Below are positions 1 to 8,033 of a stretch of DNA of 11,072 bases, piece after piece (within the stretch, counting starts at the first letter, position 1; every line of letters starts with the position of its first letter). The stretch is from UMGS973 sp045599945 (GTDB taxonomy: Bacteria; Bacillota; Clostridia; Peptostreptococcales; Anaerovoracaceae), in the NCBI GenBank assembly GCA_045599945.1, contig JAZRWY010000026.1:1-11072 (forward strand). Reading direction: 5' to 3'. Under the pieces are notes generated by a model that was given only the letters and a program-made list of their open reading frames with translations, was not told where the DNA came from and searched no databases. The position numbers and the translations under genes are program-made.

Positions 1-2562
1 GTATCATTAGAATGGTTAAGAGATTATACAGAAGTAAATGTTTCCGATCAGGAGTTCTGCGATTCCATGATCATGTCCGGTTCAAACATTGAAACATGTG
101 AGAATGTGGGAGAAGGAATTGAGAATGTACTGGTCGGCAGAATAGAAAAGATAGAGCAGCATCCGGATGCGGACAAACTGGTGGTATGCCAGCTGAATGT
201 TGGACAGGAAGAACCGGTTCAGATTGTTACAGGTGCAACCAATGTATTTGAAGGGGCACTGGTTCCGGTTGCCATGCATAAGAGCAGAATCCCCGGCCCG
301 CTTCACGGACAGCCGAAAGTGGAAGGCGGCGTCAAGATTACAAAGGGAAAACTCAGAGGCGTGGAAAGCTTCGGCATGCTTTGCGGACCGCAGGAACTTG
401 GTCTGGAAGATAAAGTGGCACCATATCTTTCAAAGGATGGAATCTGGATCTTAAATGACGAATTTGAAGTAGGAGCTCCTCTGGATGAGGCTCTTGGACT
501 GAAGGATGCGGTTGTGGATTTTGAAATCACACCAAACCGTCCGGACTGCCTTTCCATGATTGGCATGGCAAGAGAATCTGCAGCAACATTTGGAAATACC
601 TTCTCCTATCCGGATACAGAATGTGAAAAGGAAGAAGGAGATGCGGCAGAATATATCGAGGTGGAAGTCCAGTCAGAGCTCTGCAGAAGATATACAGCAA
701 GAGTTGTTAAAGATGTGGTCATCAAGCAGTCTCCATGGTGGCTTCAGAAGAGGCTGATCCGTGCAGGAATGAGACCGATCAATAACATCGTGGACATTAC
801 AAATTTCGTTATGCTGGAATATGGTCAGCCAATCCATGCCTTTGATATCGAGACCCTGGAAGGACGGAAGATTGTTGTCAGAACGGCACGCCCAATGGAA
901 AAGTTCACAACGCTTGATGAAGTGGAACGTCCATTGGACCAGGATATGCTGATGATCTGCGACGCAAAGAAATCTGCCTGCATTGCAGGAGTCATGGGCG
1001 GTCTTGATTCTGATGTAAGAGATACGACAAAGACCATTGTCATTGAAGCTGCAAACTTCAGCGGCGAATCCGTAAGAATGACATCCAAGAAACTGGGACT
1101 GAGAACAGAAGCATCCGCAAGATTTGAGAAGGGAATCGACCCGAATCTCTGCAGAGAAGCTGCAGACAGAGTCTGCCGCCTGATCGAGCTGACAGGTTCC
1201 GGTACGGTTGTCGGCGGATGTGTGGATATTTATCCGGAACCGGCAAAAGCAGAAGCGGTTCATGCAAGAGTTTCCAGAATCAATAAGGTTCTTGGAATTG
1301 ATGTGGATAGAGAATACATGGTAAATGCTCTGGAAGGCCTGGAAATGAAGGTTGAAGGAGAAGGCGATGACCTGTATGTGACAGCACCGACTGTAAGAAT
1401 GGACATCCATATTGAAGAAGATATCGTGGAAGAAATCGGCAGAATGTATGGATTTGATCAGATGCCTGTAACACTTCCAAAAGGAAATACACAGGTTGAA
1501 GTTCCTTTCGGATGGGAGATGAGAGACATTGCAAAAGATGTTCTAACAGGAATGGGACTGACAGAAATCCAGACATATTCATTTGTCAGCCCTTCCGGCG
1601 TGGATAACTGCAGGATTGCAGAAGGTTCATGGGAGAGAGAATTTGTAAAGATCATCAACCCTCTGGGAGACGAGACATCTGTCATGAGAACCATCCTGAC
1701 ACCGAACATGCTGGAAGTTCTTTCAAGAAACTATACAAGAAACATTGAAAGCGTCAAGGCCTTCGAAATCGGAAACACATTCATGCCGAATGTATTCAAT
1801 CCTGGACTTCTTCCGGATGAATCACAGTCTCTGAGCATCGGAATGTACGGCAGGGACTGCGATTTCTTCCTGTTAAAGGGCGTTATCGTGGAAATGCTGA
1901 AAAAACTTGGAATCAGGGACCTGGAGTTTGTTGCAGAATCTGAATATGGCATATACCATCCTGGCAGATGTGCAAAAATAATCGCAAAGGTTCCTGCAAA
2001 ATCTGTAGACAAGGGTCTGGAGGATCTGATGAATATCCTTCTCATGGGAGAAGAGGAAGGCTCCGAGGAATATAACAAGCTCAAGGAGGTAGTCGATCAT
2101 TCACAGACCATGGAAGGTGCCGCTTTTGAAGAAGTGGAGATCGGCATCATGGGAGAAGTTCATCCGGATGTTGCAAAGAAGTATCAGATCAAAGGCAGAT
2201 GCTACTGTGCAGAAATCATGTTTGATACAGTATGTGAAATCTGTGACATGAAGAAGATGTATACACCGCTTCCGAAGTATCCATCCACATCCAGAGACAT
2301 TGCCCTTCTTGTTGATGATGCACTGGAAGCAGGAACAATTGAAAAGGTGATCAGAAATGCGGCAACAGATATCCTTAAAGAGGTAAAACTGTTTGACGTA
2401 TATAGAGGTGAACAGGTTGAAGAAGGGAAGAAGTCAGTAGCCTTCTCCCTGATTTATCAGGATAGTGAAAAGACATTAACAGATGAGGACGTTGCACCGG
2501 TTCATGAAAACGTTCTGAAGGCATTAAGTGAGGAATTAGGCGCTGTTCTCCGTGAAATGTAA
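1..2562 (+). CDS. pheT: Phenylalanine--tRNA ligase beta subunit, 5'-truncated by the window edge
   Basis: PheT is the beta subunit of the cytoplasmic (alpha-beta)2 enzyme that charges tRNA-Phe; it supplies tRNA binding and editing. The reading frame is open from base 1 and begins VSLEWLRDYTEV, which matches the extreme N-terminus of PheT, so only a few codons are missing. Counting from the first visible codon, I see the OB-fold tRNA-binding domain (about 43-155, with HPDADKL), the B3/B4 editing region (about 230-405, with NNIVDITNFV and GQPIHAFD), the B5 domain (about 423-489, ending in EEIGRMYGFD), the catalytic-like core (about 498-750) and the anticodon-binding FDX-ACB domain (about 754-853, starting YTPLPKYPSTSRDIA). 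The 853 visible residues exceed the usual 790-810. The excess is an acidic insertion at about 661-711, between YHPGRCAKI and IGIMGEVHP. pheS is expected just upstream but is not visible. Identity is very secure. Confidence 0.97.
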   Translation, partial: VSLEWLRDYTEVNVSDQEFCDSMIMSGSNIETCENVGEGIENVLVGRIEKIEQHPDADKLVVCQLNVGQEEPVQIVTGATNVFEGALVPVAMHKSRIPGPLHGQPKVEGGVKITKGKLRGVESFGMLCGPQELGLEDKVAPYLSKDGIWILNDEFEVGAPLDEALGLKDAVVDFEITPNRPDCLSMIGMARESAATFGNTFSYPDTECEKEEGDAAEYIEVEVQSELCRRYTARVVKDVVIKQSPWWLQKRLIRAGMRPINNIVDITNFVMLEYGQPIHAFDIETLEGRKIVVRTARPMEKFTTLDEVERPLDQDMLMICDAKKSACIAGVMGGLDSDVRDTTKTIVIEAANFSGESVRMTSKKLGLRTEASARFEKGIDPNLCREAADRVCRLIELTGSGTVVGGCVDIYPEPAKAEAVHARVSRINKVLGIDVDREYMVNALEGLEMKVEGEGDDLYVTAPTVRMDIHIEEDIVEEIGRMYGFDQMPVTLPKGNTQVEVPFGWEMRDIAKDVLTGMGLTEIQTYSFVSPSGVDNCRIAEGSWEREFVKIINPLGDETSVMRTILTPNMLEVLSRNYTRNIESVKAFEIGNTFMPNVFNPGLLPDESQSLSIGMYGRDCDFFLLKGVIVEMLKKLGIRDLEFVAESEYGIYHPGRCAKIIAKVPAKSVDKGLEDLMNILLMGEEEGSEEYNKLKEVVDHSQTMEGAAFEEVEIGIMGEVHPDVAKKYQIKGRCYCAEIMFDTVCEICDMKKMYTPLPKYPSTSRDIALLVDDALEAGTIEKVIRNAATDILKEVKLFDVYRGEQVEEGKKSVAFSLIYQDSEKTLTDEDVAPVHENVLKALSEELGAVLREM

Positions 2563-2566
2563 GGAG
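2561..2566 (+). promoter_or_regulatory. Ribosome binding site of zapA, overlapping the pheT stop
   Basis: AAGGAG begins on the second base of the pheT TAA stop and lies 7 bases before the zapA ATG. This is good Shine-Dalgarno spacing. The overlap means ribosomes finishing pheT arrive directly on the zapA initiation site, which suggests translational coupling. Confidence 0.8.
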
Positions 2567-2573
2567 TAGCAAA

Positions 2574-3032
2574 ATGGATAGCAAAAAGGTTAAAGTAAGA
2601 ATCTATGGCCAGGAATATACAATTGTTGGCGAAAAAAGTGAAGAAGAGATTCTTGAGATTGCATCCTATGTAAATGATAAGATGCATGAAATCGGAAAAA
2701 ACTCATTTCTTGGTTCGGCAACTTCTCTTGCGGTATTGTCTGCTGTGAATATTACAGACGAAATGCTCAGCGAGAGAAACGAGCTGCAGCAGCTGCGTTC
2801 AAAAAATGAGGAATTAAAGAATGATGTCAAAAAGTATGTGAATCTGTGGGATGAGGCGAAGAAGAATCTGATCCGGCACAGAGCAGAACTGGAAGAGATC
2901 AGATTAAAGGCAAACAGCGATTCCAGACTGCAGGATCTTGAGCGCAGATATAAGGAGCTGGAATCCAGTTTCTTTGATCTTCAGATGGAAAACATAAAAC
3001 TAAAGAGCAGACTGGGTGAATCAGAAGAATAG
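2574..3032 (+). CDS. zapA: Cell division protein ZapA, long coiled-coil form
   Basis: ZapA is a small cytoplasmic protein that binds FtsZ and promotes bundling of protofilaments in the Z-ring. The N-terminal part (about residues 3-70) has the ZapA pattern: a KVKVRIYGQEYTI strand, a SEEEILEIASYVNDKM helix, then an alanine- and leucine-rich helix ending VNITDEML. From about residue 60 to 150 the protein is almost continuous charged heptad-like helix with no proline, consistent with a long dimerisation coiled coil. At 152 residues it is longer than the about 85 of B. subtilis ZapA and the 109 of E. coli ZapA; an extended C-terminus is, to my knowledge, common in Clostridia. The start is fixed by AAGGAG 7 bases upstream. 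The pheT-zapA-mutS2 order is a familiar Bacillota arrangement, which supports the call. Confidence 0.9.
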   Translation: MDSKKVKVRIYGQEYTIVGEKSEEEILEIASYVNDKMHEIGKNSFLGSATSLAVLSAVNITDEMLSERNELQQLRSKNEELKNDVKKYVNLWDEAKKNLIRHRAELEEIRLKANSDSRLQDLERRYKELESSFFDLQMENIKLKSRLGESEE

Positions 3033-3037
3033 CAGAA

Positions 3038-5407
3038 ATGAATGAAAAGGGTCTAAGAGTACTTGAATACAGCAAAATAATAGGAAATCTGGCAGAATAT
3101 GCAGTATCCCCGATTACGAAGGAGTTTGCAGGGAAAATCAGGCCCATGAATGACATCTATGCCATCCGGGACCATCTGGAGCAGACATCCGAAGCGGTTC
3201 AGATGATTGTGGCAAAAGGAAATCCGCCCATGGGAGCGTTTTACGATATCGGGGGATTTCTGGGCAGAGCAAGAAAGGGAGGCGGGCTTTCCATGAGCCA
3301 GCTTCTGAAGGTTGCATATAACATTAACTGTGCAGGTGCCATGGAGAAATATCTGACAGATGATCTTCTGGAAACGCCTGCGCTTGATGCCATCCGTGAA
3401 GTCATTGCCTTTCCGAAGGAACTTGCCGGTGAAATCGACAGATGCATTCTTTCTGAAGATGAAATGGCAGATCATGCATCTGCAGAGCTCAGAAGCATCA
3501 GAAGGAGCATCATACGGCAGAATGAAGCAATCAAGGCGAAAATGAACCATATTATTGGGGCATCAGAAAACAAAAGCATGCTTCAGGATGCCATCGTCAC
3601 CATGAGAGACGGAAGATTTGTCATTCCGGTCAAACAGGAACACAAATCCAGATTTCCGGGAATCATTCATGATCAGTCTTCTACCGGGGCTACGCTTTTT
3701 GTGGAGCCACAGGTCATTGTCAACATGAACAATGAACTGCGGGAACTGGAGATTGCAGAAAAAAAGGAAATCGACAGGATTCTCATGGAACTTTCAGAAC
3801 GGGTAGCGGAGCATTACCATGAACTGAAGAATAATCAGAAACTTCTCAGAGAACTGGATTTCATCTTTGCAAAAGGAAAATATTCTTTAAGCTACCAGGG
3901 AGAAGAGCCTCTCATTCATGAGGAGCAGGAACTGGTTTTAAAGGAAGCAAGGCATCCCATGCTGGATCCTGCAAAGGCGGTGCCCATCAATGTGTCACTT
4001 GGCGGAGATTATACGACACTGATTATCACGGGACCAAATACCGGCGGAAAGACTGTTACCCTCAAGACGGCAGGGCTGCTGTCCATGATGGCTCTTTCCG
4101 GACTTCACATACCGGCATCCTGCGAAAGCAGGATACCTGTTTTCAGGGATATTTTTGCAGACATCGGCGACGAACAGAGCATCGAGCAGAGTCTTTCCAC
4201 ATTCTCTTCCCATATGACAAACATTGTAGACATTGTCAAGGAAGCGAGTGACGGATGCATGATTCTTCTGGATGAGCTGGGAGCAGGAACGGATCCGACG
4301 GAAGGCGCTGCTCTAGCCATATCCATCATAGAAAAACTCTCGGATAACGGAGCACTGGTATTTGCAACAACCCATTATACAGAACTGAAAAAGTATGCAA
4401 TTTCAACGGATGGTGTAGAGAATGCATCCATGGAATTTGACATAGAGACGCTGAGCCCGACATACAGGCTCACCATTGGAATTCCGGGGAAATCCAATGC
4501 TTTTGAAATCTCCAGAAAACTGGGGCTGGAAGATGGCATCATCGATAAAGCCAGAACCCTGCTGGAACATGGAGACATCGAATTTGAGGATGTTCTTTCT
4601 GCACTTGAGGATGACAGAAAGTCAGCAGAGCAGCAGAGAGACATGGCAATCCAGCTCAAAGTGGAGATGGAAAAGCAGAAGAAGGCGCTGGATGCCAAAG
4701 AAGCGGAAATCCGGATGAAGAAAGAGGATATCCTTGCCAGGGCGAGAGAAGAAGCCAGAGACATTGTTCGGGAGGCAAAGGATATCACAAAAGAGGTCCA
4801 GAAGGAGCTCAAGGAATTGAACAAGCTGGAATCTGCAGTAGAAAGAAACCAGCGATTCAATGAAACCAGAAAGAAAGTAAAGAACCTGTCGGATAAGCAT
4901 CAGGAGCGGGTGGTCCGCCAGGTGAACAACAAACCGGTAACGGCAGATGAATTGAAAGCCGGAGACCGGGTGAAGGTATTATCTCTGGATCAGAATGGAG
5001 AGATTCTCTCCCTTCCGGATGAGAAAGAGAATCTGTACGTTCAGGTTGGAATCCTGAAGGTGCAGGTAAATCTGGATGACATCTGTCTCATCGATGAACC
5101 TGAGAAAAAGAAAGTGAAAAAAGATACAGCCTACGGCAGTCTGTACAGAAACAAGGCAATGAGCATGGCGACATCTGTCAATGTCCGAGGGGAGAATCTG
5201 GATGATGCTGTCATGATTGTCGACAAATATCTGGATGATGCATTCATGGCGGGATTAAAGGAAGTAACCGTAATCCACGGCAGAGGAGAAGGAATCCTTA
5301 AGAACGGTCTTCAGCAGATGATGAGACATCATAAACATGTGAAGCAGTTCCATAAAGGCTCATATGACGAAGGCGGAGACGGAGTAACAATTGTTCAGTT
5401 AAAATAG
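3038..5407 (+). CDS. mutS2: MutS2 family ATPase with C-terminal Smr domain
   Basis: MutS2 is a MutS-like ATPase without mismatch-recognition domains. In B. subtilis it acts on collided ribosomes, and in other bacteria it has been linked to suppression of recombination. The 789 residues match the usual 780-790. I see a MutS core and clamp region (about 1-320), Walker A GPNTGGKT (332-339), Walker B and signature DELGAGTDPTEG (412-423), the switch histidine in ATTHYTEL (H446), a long charged coiled coil (about 505-625), a KOW-like beta segment (about 627-690) and an Smr domain (about 711-789) with HGRGEG at 747-752. The Smr LDLR-type motif reads VNVR (714-717), with Asn where the classical motif has Asp. 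The start is only 5 bases after the zapA stop and lacks a clear AGGAGG, so translation probably depends on coupling to zapA. MNEKGLRVLEYSKI aligns with known MutS2 N-termini, supporting this ATG. Confidence 0.96.
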   Translation: MNEKGLRVLEYSKIIGNLAEYAVSPITKEFAGKIRPMNDIYAIRDHLEQTSEAVQMIVAKGNPPMGAFYDIGGFLGRARKGGGLSMSQLLKVAYNINCAGAMEKYLTDDLLETPALDAIREVIAFPKELAGEIDRCILSEDEMADHASAELRSIRRSIIRQNEAIKAKMNHIIGASENKSMLQDAIVTMRDGRFVIPVKQEHKSRFPGIIHDQSSTGATLFVEPQVIVNMNNELRELEIAEKKEIDRILMELSERVAEHYHELKNNQKLLRELDFIFAKGKYSLSYQGEEPLIHEEQELVLKEARHPMLDPAKAVPINVSLGGDYTTLIITGPNTGGKTVTLKTAGLLSMMALSGLHIPASCESRIPVFRDIFADIGDEQSIEQSLSTFSSHMTNIVDIVKEASDGCMILLDELGAGTDPTEGAALAISIIEKLSDNGALVFATTHYTELKKYAISTDGVENASMEFDIETLSPTYRLTIGIPGKSNAFEISRKLGLEDGIIDKARTLLEHGDIEFEDVLSALEDDRKSAEQQRDMAIQLKVEMEKQKKALDAKEAEIRMKKEDILARAREEARDIVREAKDITKEVQKELKELNKLESAVERNQRFNETRKKVKNLSDKHQERVVRQVNNKPVTADELKAGDRVKVLSLDQNGEILSLPDEKENLYVQVGILKVQVNLDDICLIDEPEKKKVKKDTAYGSLYRNKAMSMATSVNVRGENLDDAVMIVDKYLDDAFMAGLKEVTVIHGRGEGILKNGLQQMMRHHKHVKQFHKGSYDEGGDGVTIVQLK

Positions 5408-5419
5408 AAAGGAACAGAT

Positions 5420-7135
5420 ATGAAAGACTATAAACAGGCCATAGCAGAAATACTGGCACCTTGCATTGAAGGCCTAGATGTTTCGGAAATCAAGGATATG
5501 ATTGAGGTTCCGGCAGATCAGAAGATGGGAGATTATGCATTCCCTTGCTTTAAACTTGCAAAAATTCTCAGAAAGGCGCCTCCGATGATTGCCAGGGGAA
5601 TTGCGGAGCAGATTGCAGGAAATGCCCTTTTTGCAGATGTTCAGCAGGTCAATGCATATGTCAATATCTTTGTATCAAGAGATGCATTTGTGAAGGATGT
5701 CATTGGAGAAGTGCTTGAAAAAGGTGACAGATACGGTTCCAGTGACATAGGAGAAAACAGAAAAGTCATTGTGGAATATTCTTCTCCGAATATTGCAAAA
5801 CCGTTCCACATCGGACATATCAGAAGTACTGTCATCGGAAACTCCATTTATAAGATTTATGATTTCCTTGGCTATGATGCATTCAGAATCAATCATCTGG
5901 GAGACTATGGAACACAGTTCGGCAAGATGATCTGTGCATACAGAAGATGGGGAAATGAAGAAGATGTCAAGAGAGAACCGATCAAGACGCTTTTAAGCTA
6001 CTATACAAAATTTCATGTGGAAGTGGAAGAACATCCGGAACTGGATGATGAGGCAAGAGAAATCTTTGCAAAGCTGGAAAACGGCGGGGAAGAGGAAGTC
6101 CGTTTATGGAAATGGTTCAGAGAAGAGTCTCTGAAAGAGTTTACCAGAGTATATGATATGCTTGGCATCACCTTTGATTCATATAATGGAGAAAGCTTCT
6201 ATTCCGACAAGATGCCGAGATTTGTAGATGAACTTCAGGAAAAGGGGCTGCTGCAGGAATCACAGGGCGCGCAGATTGTGGACCTTGAGGAATATGGAAT
6301 GTCTCCTGCGCTGATCAAGAAATCGGACGGCTCCACCTTATATATCACCAGAGACATTGCTGCTGCTGTATATCGTAAGGAAACCTATGATTTCCATAAA
6401 AACATCTATGTTGTAGCTTCTCAGCAGAATCTTCATTTCCAGCAGTGGTTCAAGATTCTGGAACTGATGGGATATGACTGGGCAGGCGACTGCGTACATG
6501 TTCCGTTCGGGCTGGTTTCTCTGGAAGAGGGAACCATGTCTACAAGACATGGAAGAGTGGTATTTCTGGAAGACGTATTAAATAGAGCTGTAGAGGAAAC
6601 GAAGAAGATCATAGAGGAAAAGGGCGTAGCGACAGATAACATTGAAGAAACGGCAAAGCAGGTCGGAATCGGCGCAGTCATTTTCCAGGAACTTTCCAAT
6701 AACAGAATCAAGGATTATGTATTCTCATGGGATAAGGTTCTGAATTTTGAAGGGGAAACAGGTCCTTATGTTCAGTATACCTATGCAAGATCCGCAAGCG
6801 TCATCCGCAGAGCAGATGAACAGGCCCTTGCGAAGGCAGAAAAAGCAGAGATCAGCACAGAGCATATCACAGGAGATGCCGCATATAATCTGGTGAAGCT
6901 GATTGAAGATTTTCCGGCAGTTGTCGTTGAAGCTGCCAATAAGTATGAGCCATCTGTGGTAACCAGACATATTGTCAATATTGCACAGGGTTTTAATAAA
7001 TTCTATCATGATGAGCATATCATCGTAGAGGATAAGGAAGAACAGGCAGCAAAGCTTGCATTGGTGCTTGCTGCAAAGAATACCATTAAGAATGGACTTG
7101 CACTTCTGGGAATGCAGTGTCCGGAAAGGATGTAA
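5420..7135 (+). CDS. argS: Arginine--tRNA ligase
   Basis: ArgS is a cytoplasmic class I synthetase that charges tRNA-Arg using ATP. The 571 residues fit the usual 550-590. The N-terminal additional domain that contacts the tRNA D-loop covers about 1-95, with KMGDYAFPCFKLAK. The HIGH signature is at 130-133 within SSPNIAKPFHIGHIRST. The KMSKS equivalent is the degenerate MSTRHG at 373-378, normal for many ArgRS. The DALR-type helical anticodon-binding domain begins near GPYVQYTYARSASVIRR (448 onward), and the protein ends ALLGMQCPERM, a typical ArgRS terminus. AAAGGA lies 6 bases before the ATG, and the gene starts 12 bases after mutS2. Its stop codon abuts the next gene. Nothing looks broken. 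Confidence 0.97.
   Translation: MKDYKQAIAEILAPCIEGLDVSEIKDMIEVPADQKMGDYAFPCFKLAKILRKAPPMIARGIAEQIAGNALFADVQQVNAYVNIFVSRDAFVKDVIGEVLEKGDRYGSSDIGENRKVIVEYSSPNIAKPFHIGHIRSTVIGNSIYKIYDFLGYDAFRINHLGDYGTQFGKMICAYRRWGNEEDVKREPIKTLLSYYTKFHVEVEEHPELDDEAREIFAKLENGGEEEVRLWKWFREESLKEFTRVYDMLGITFDSYNGESFYSDKMPRFVDELQEKGLLQESQGAQIVDLEEYGMSPALIKKSDGSTLYITRDIAAAVYRKETYDFHKNIYVVASQQNLHFQQWFKILELMGYDWAGDCVHVPFGLVSLEEGTMSTRHGRVVFLEDVLNRAVEETKKIIEEKGVATDNIEETAKQVGIGAVIFQELSNNRIKDYVFSWDKVLNFEGETGPYVQYTYARSASVIRRADEQALAKAEKAEISTEHITGDAAYNLVKLIEDFPAVVVEAANKYEPSVVTRHIVNIAQGFNKFYHDEHIIVEDKEEQAAKLALVLAAKNTIKNGLALLGMQCPERM
7125..7130 (+). promoter_or_regulatory. Ribosome binding site inside the argS 3' end
   Basis: AAAGGA lies within the last codons of argS. 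It is 7 bases before the ATG at 7138 and 4 bases before the ATG at 7135, which overlaps the argS TAA by one base. The spacing favours 7138. A GTG at 7117 lies upstream of this site and so cannot use it. Confidence 0.65.
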
Positions 7136-7137
7136 TG

Positions 7138-8013
7138 ATGATTCGATATGAAGGTAGCGTATATAGACCGCCAAGTGAAGCGTATTCACTGATTATTCAG
7201 GCAACCGTAGGATGTACACATAACAAGTGCAAGTTCTGCAACATGTTCAAGGAAAAGAAATTTCATACAAGACCGACGGAAGATATTCTGGCAGATTTTG
7301 AATGGGCAAGAAAAAGATATAGATCCATTCCGAGAATCTTCCTGGCAGATGCAGATGCATTGGCTCTTTCCATGGACAGGCTGATGCCGATACTCGAATA
7401 CATTGAAACTGAAATACCGGAATGTGAAAGAGTCAGCATCTACGGAAGAGCGTCCAATATCATGAGAAAATCTGATGACGATCTGAAAGAATTGCGAAAG
7501 CATGGACTGAAAATGGTATATACAGGATTTGAATCCGGAAATGACGGAGTGCTGAAATTCATGAACAAAGGAGAAACAAGAGCACAGCTCATTGAATCCA
7601 TCCAGAGAGTAGAGGATGCCGGCATTCAGGAATCTGTCATGTTCATCAACGGACTTGGCGGAACAGAGCACTGGAGAGAACATGCCATTGATACGGGAAC
7701 GGCAATCACAGAAATGAATGCCTCCTATGTATCTCTTCTGACTCTTCTGACACCGTCAGATGCACCGCTGGCAGAGGATATCTACAGTGGAAAAATGACC
7801 CTTCTGACACCGGAAGAGGTGCTGGCTGAAACATATCTGACCCTTGAACATTCACATCCTGAAAAATCTGCAGTTTTCAGAATGAATCACGCATCAAACT
7901 ATATCAATCTGAGAGGAAACATTCCGGAAGATAATGAAAGAATGATGCAGCAGCTGAAGACGGCAATGGATAATACCGGATTATTAAAGGACGAAAGGTT
8001 CAGACTACTGTAA
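7138..8013 (+). CDS. Radical SAM protein with CX4CX2C cluster motif, function unknown
   Basis: This is a 291-residue radical SAM enzyme of unknown substrate. The 4Fe-4S cluster motif is at C26, C31 and C34 (CTHNKCKFC), that is CX4CX2C instead of the classical CX3CX2C; the aromatic residue before the last Cys is present. Later features fit the radical SAM barrel: RIFLADADAL (second strand), SIYGRASNI, MVYTGFESGND and VMFINGLGG. Near the C-terminus FRMNHASNYINLRG followed by IPEDNERM is a pattern I recognise from a family of short, single-domain radical SAM proteins in anaerobes, typically listed only as radical SAM domain proteins. There is no extra cobalamin or SPASM domain. ATGs at 7135 and 7138 are both possible and differ by one residue. 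The start sits on the argS stop, implying coupled translation, and the second radical SAM gene follows after 20 bases. The class is certain; the function is not known. Confidence 0.9.
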   Translation: MIRYEGSVYRPPSEAYSLIIQATVGCTHNKCKFCNMFKEKKFHTRPTEDILADFEWARKRYRSIPRIFLADADALALSMDRLMPILEYIETEIPECERVSIYGRASNIMRKSDDDLKELRKHGLKMVYTGFESGNDGVLKFMNKGETRAQLIESIQRVEDAGIQESVMFINGLGGTEHWREHAIDTGTAITEMNASYVSLLTLLTPSDAPLAEDIYSGKMTLLTPEEVLAETYLTLEHSHPEKSAVFRMNHASNYINLRGNIPEDNERMMQQLKTAMDNTGLLKDERFRLL

Positions 8014-8033
8014 TAATATAAAGGGACTGCAAA

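Noticed and set aside
673..1410. Minus-strand open frame of 245 codons
   Set aside because: It is fully antisense to conserved pheT domains and has no recognisable motif.
7117..7137. GTG at 7117 as the start of the first radical SAM gene
   Set aside because: It would add seven residues and overlap argS by 19 bases, and AAAGGA at 7125-7130 lies downstream of it but well placed for the ATG at 7138.
7733..7815. Repeated CTTCTGACACCG-like segments
   Set aside because: They encode LLTP twice within one conserved coding region; similar codon choice explains the DNA similarity, and there is no regular array.
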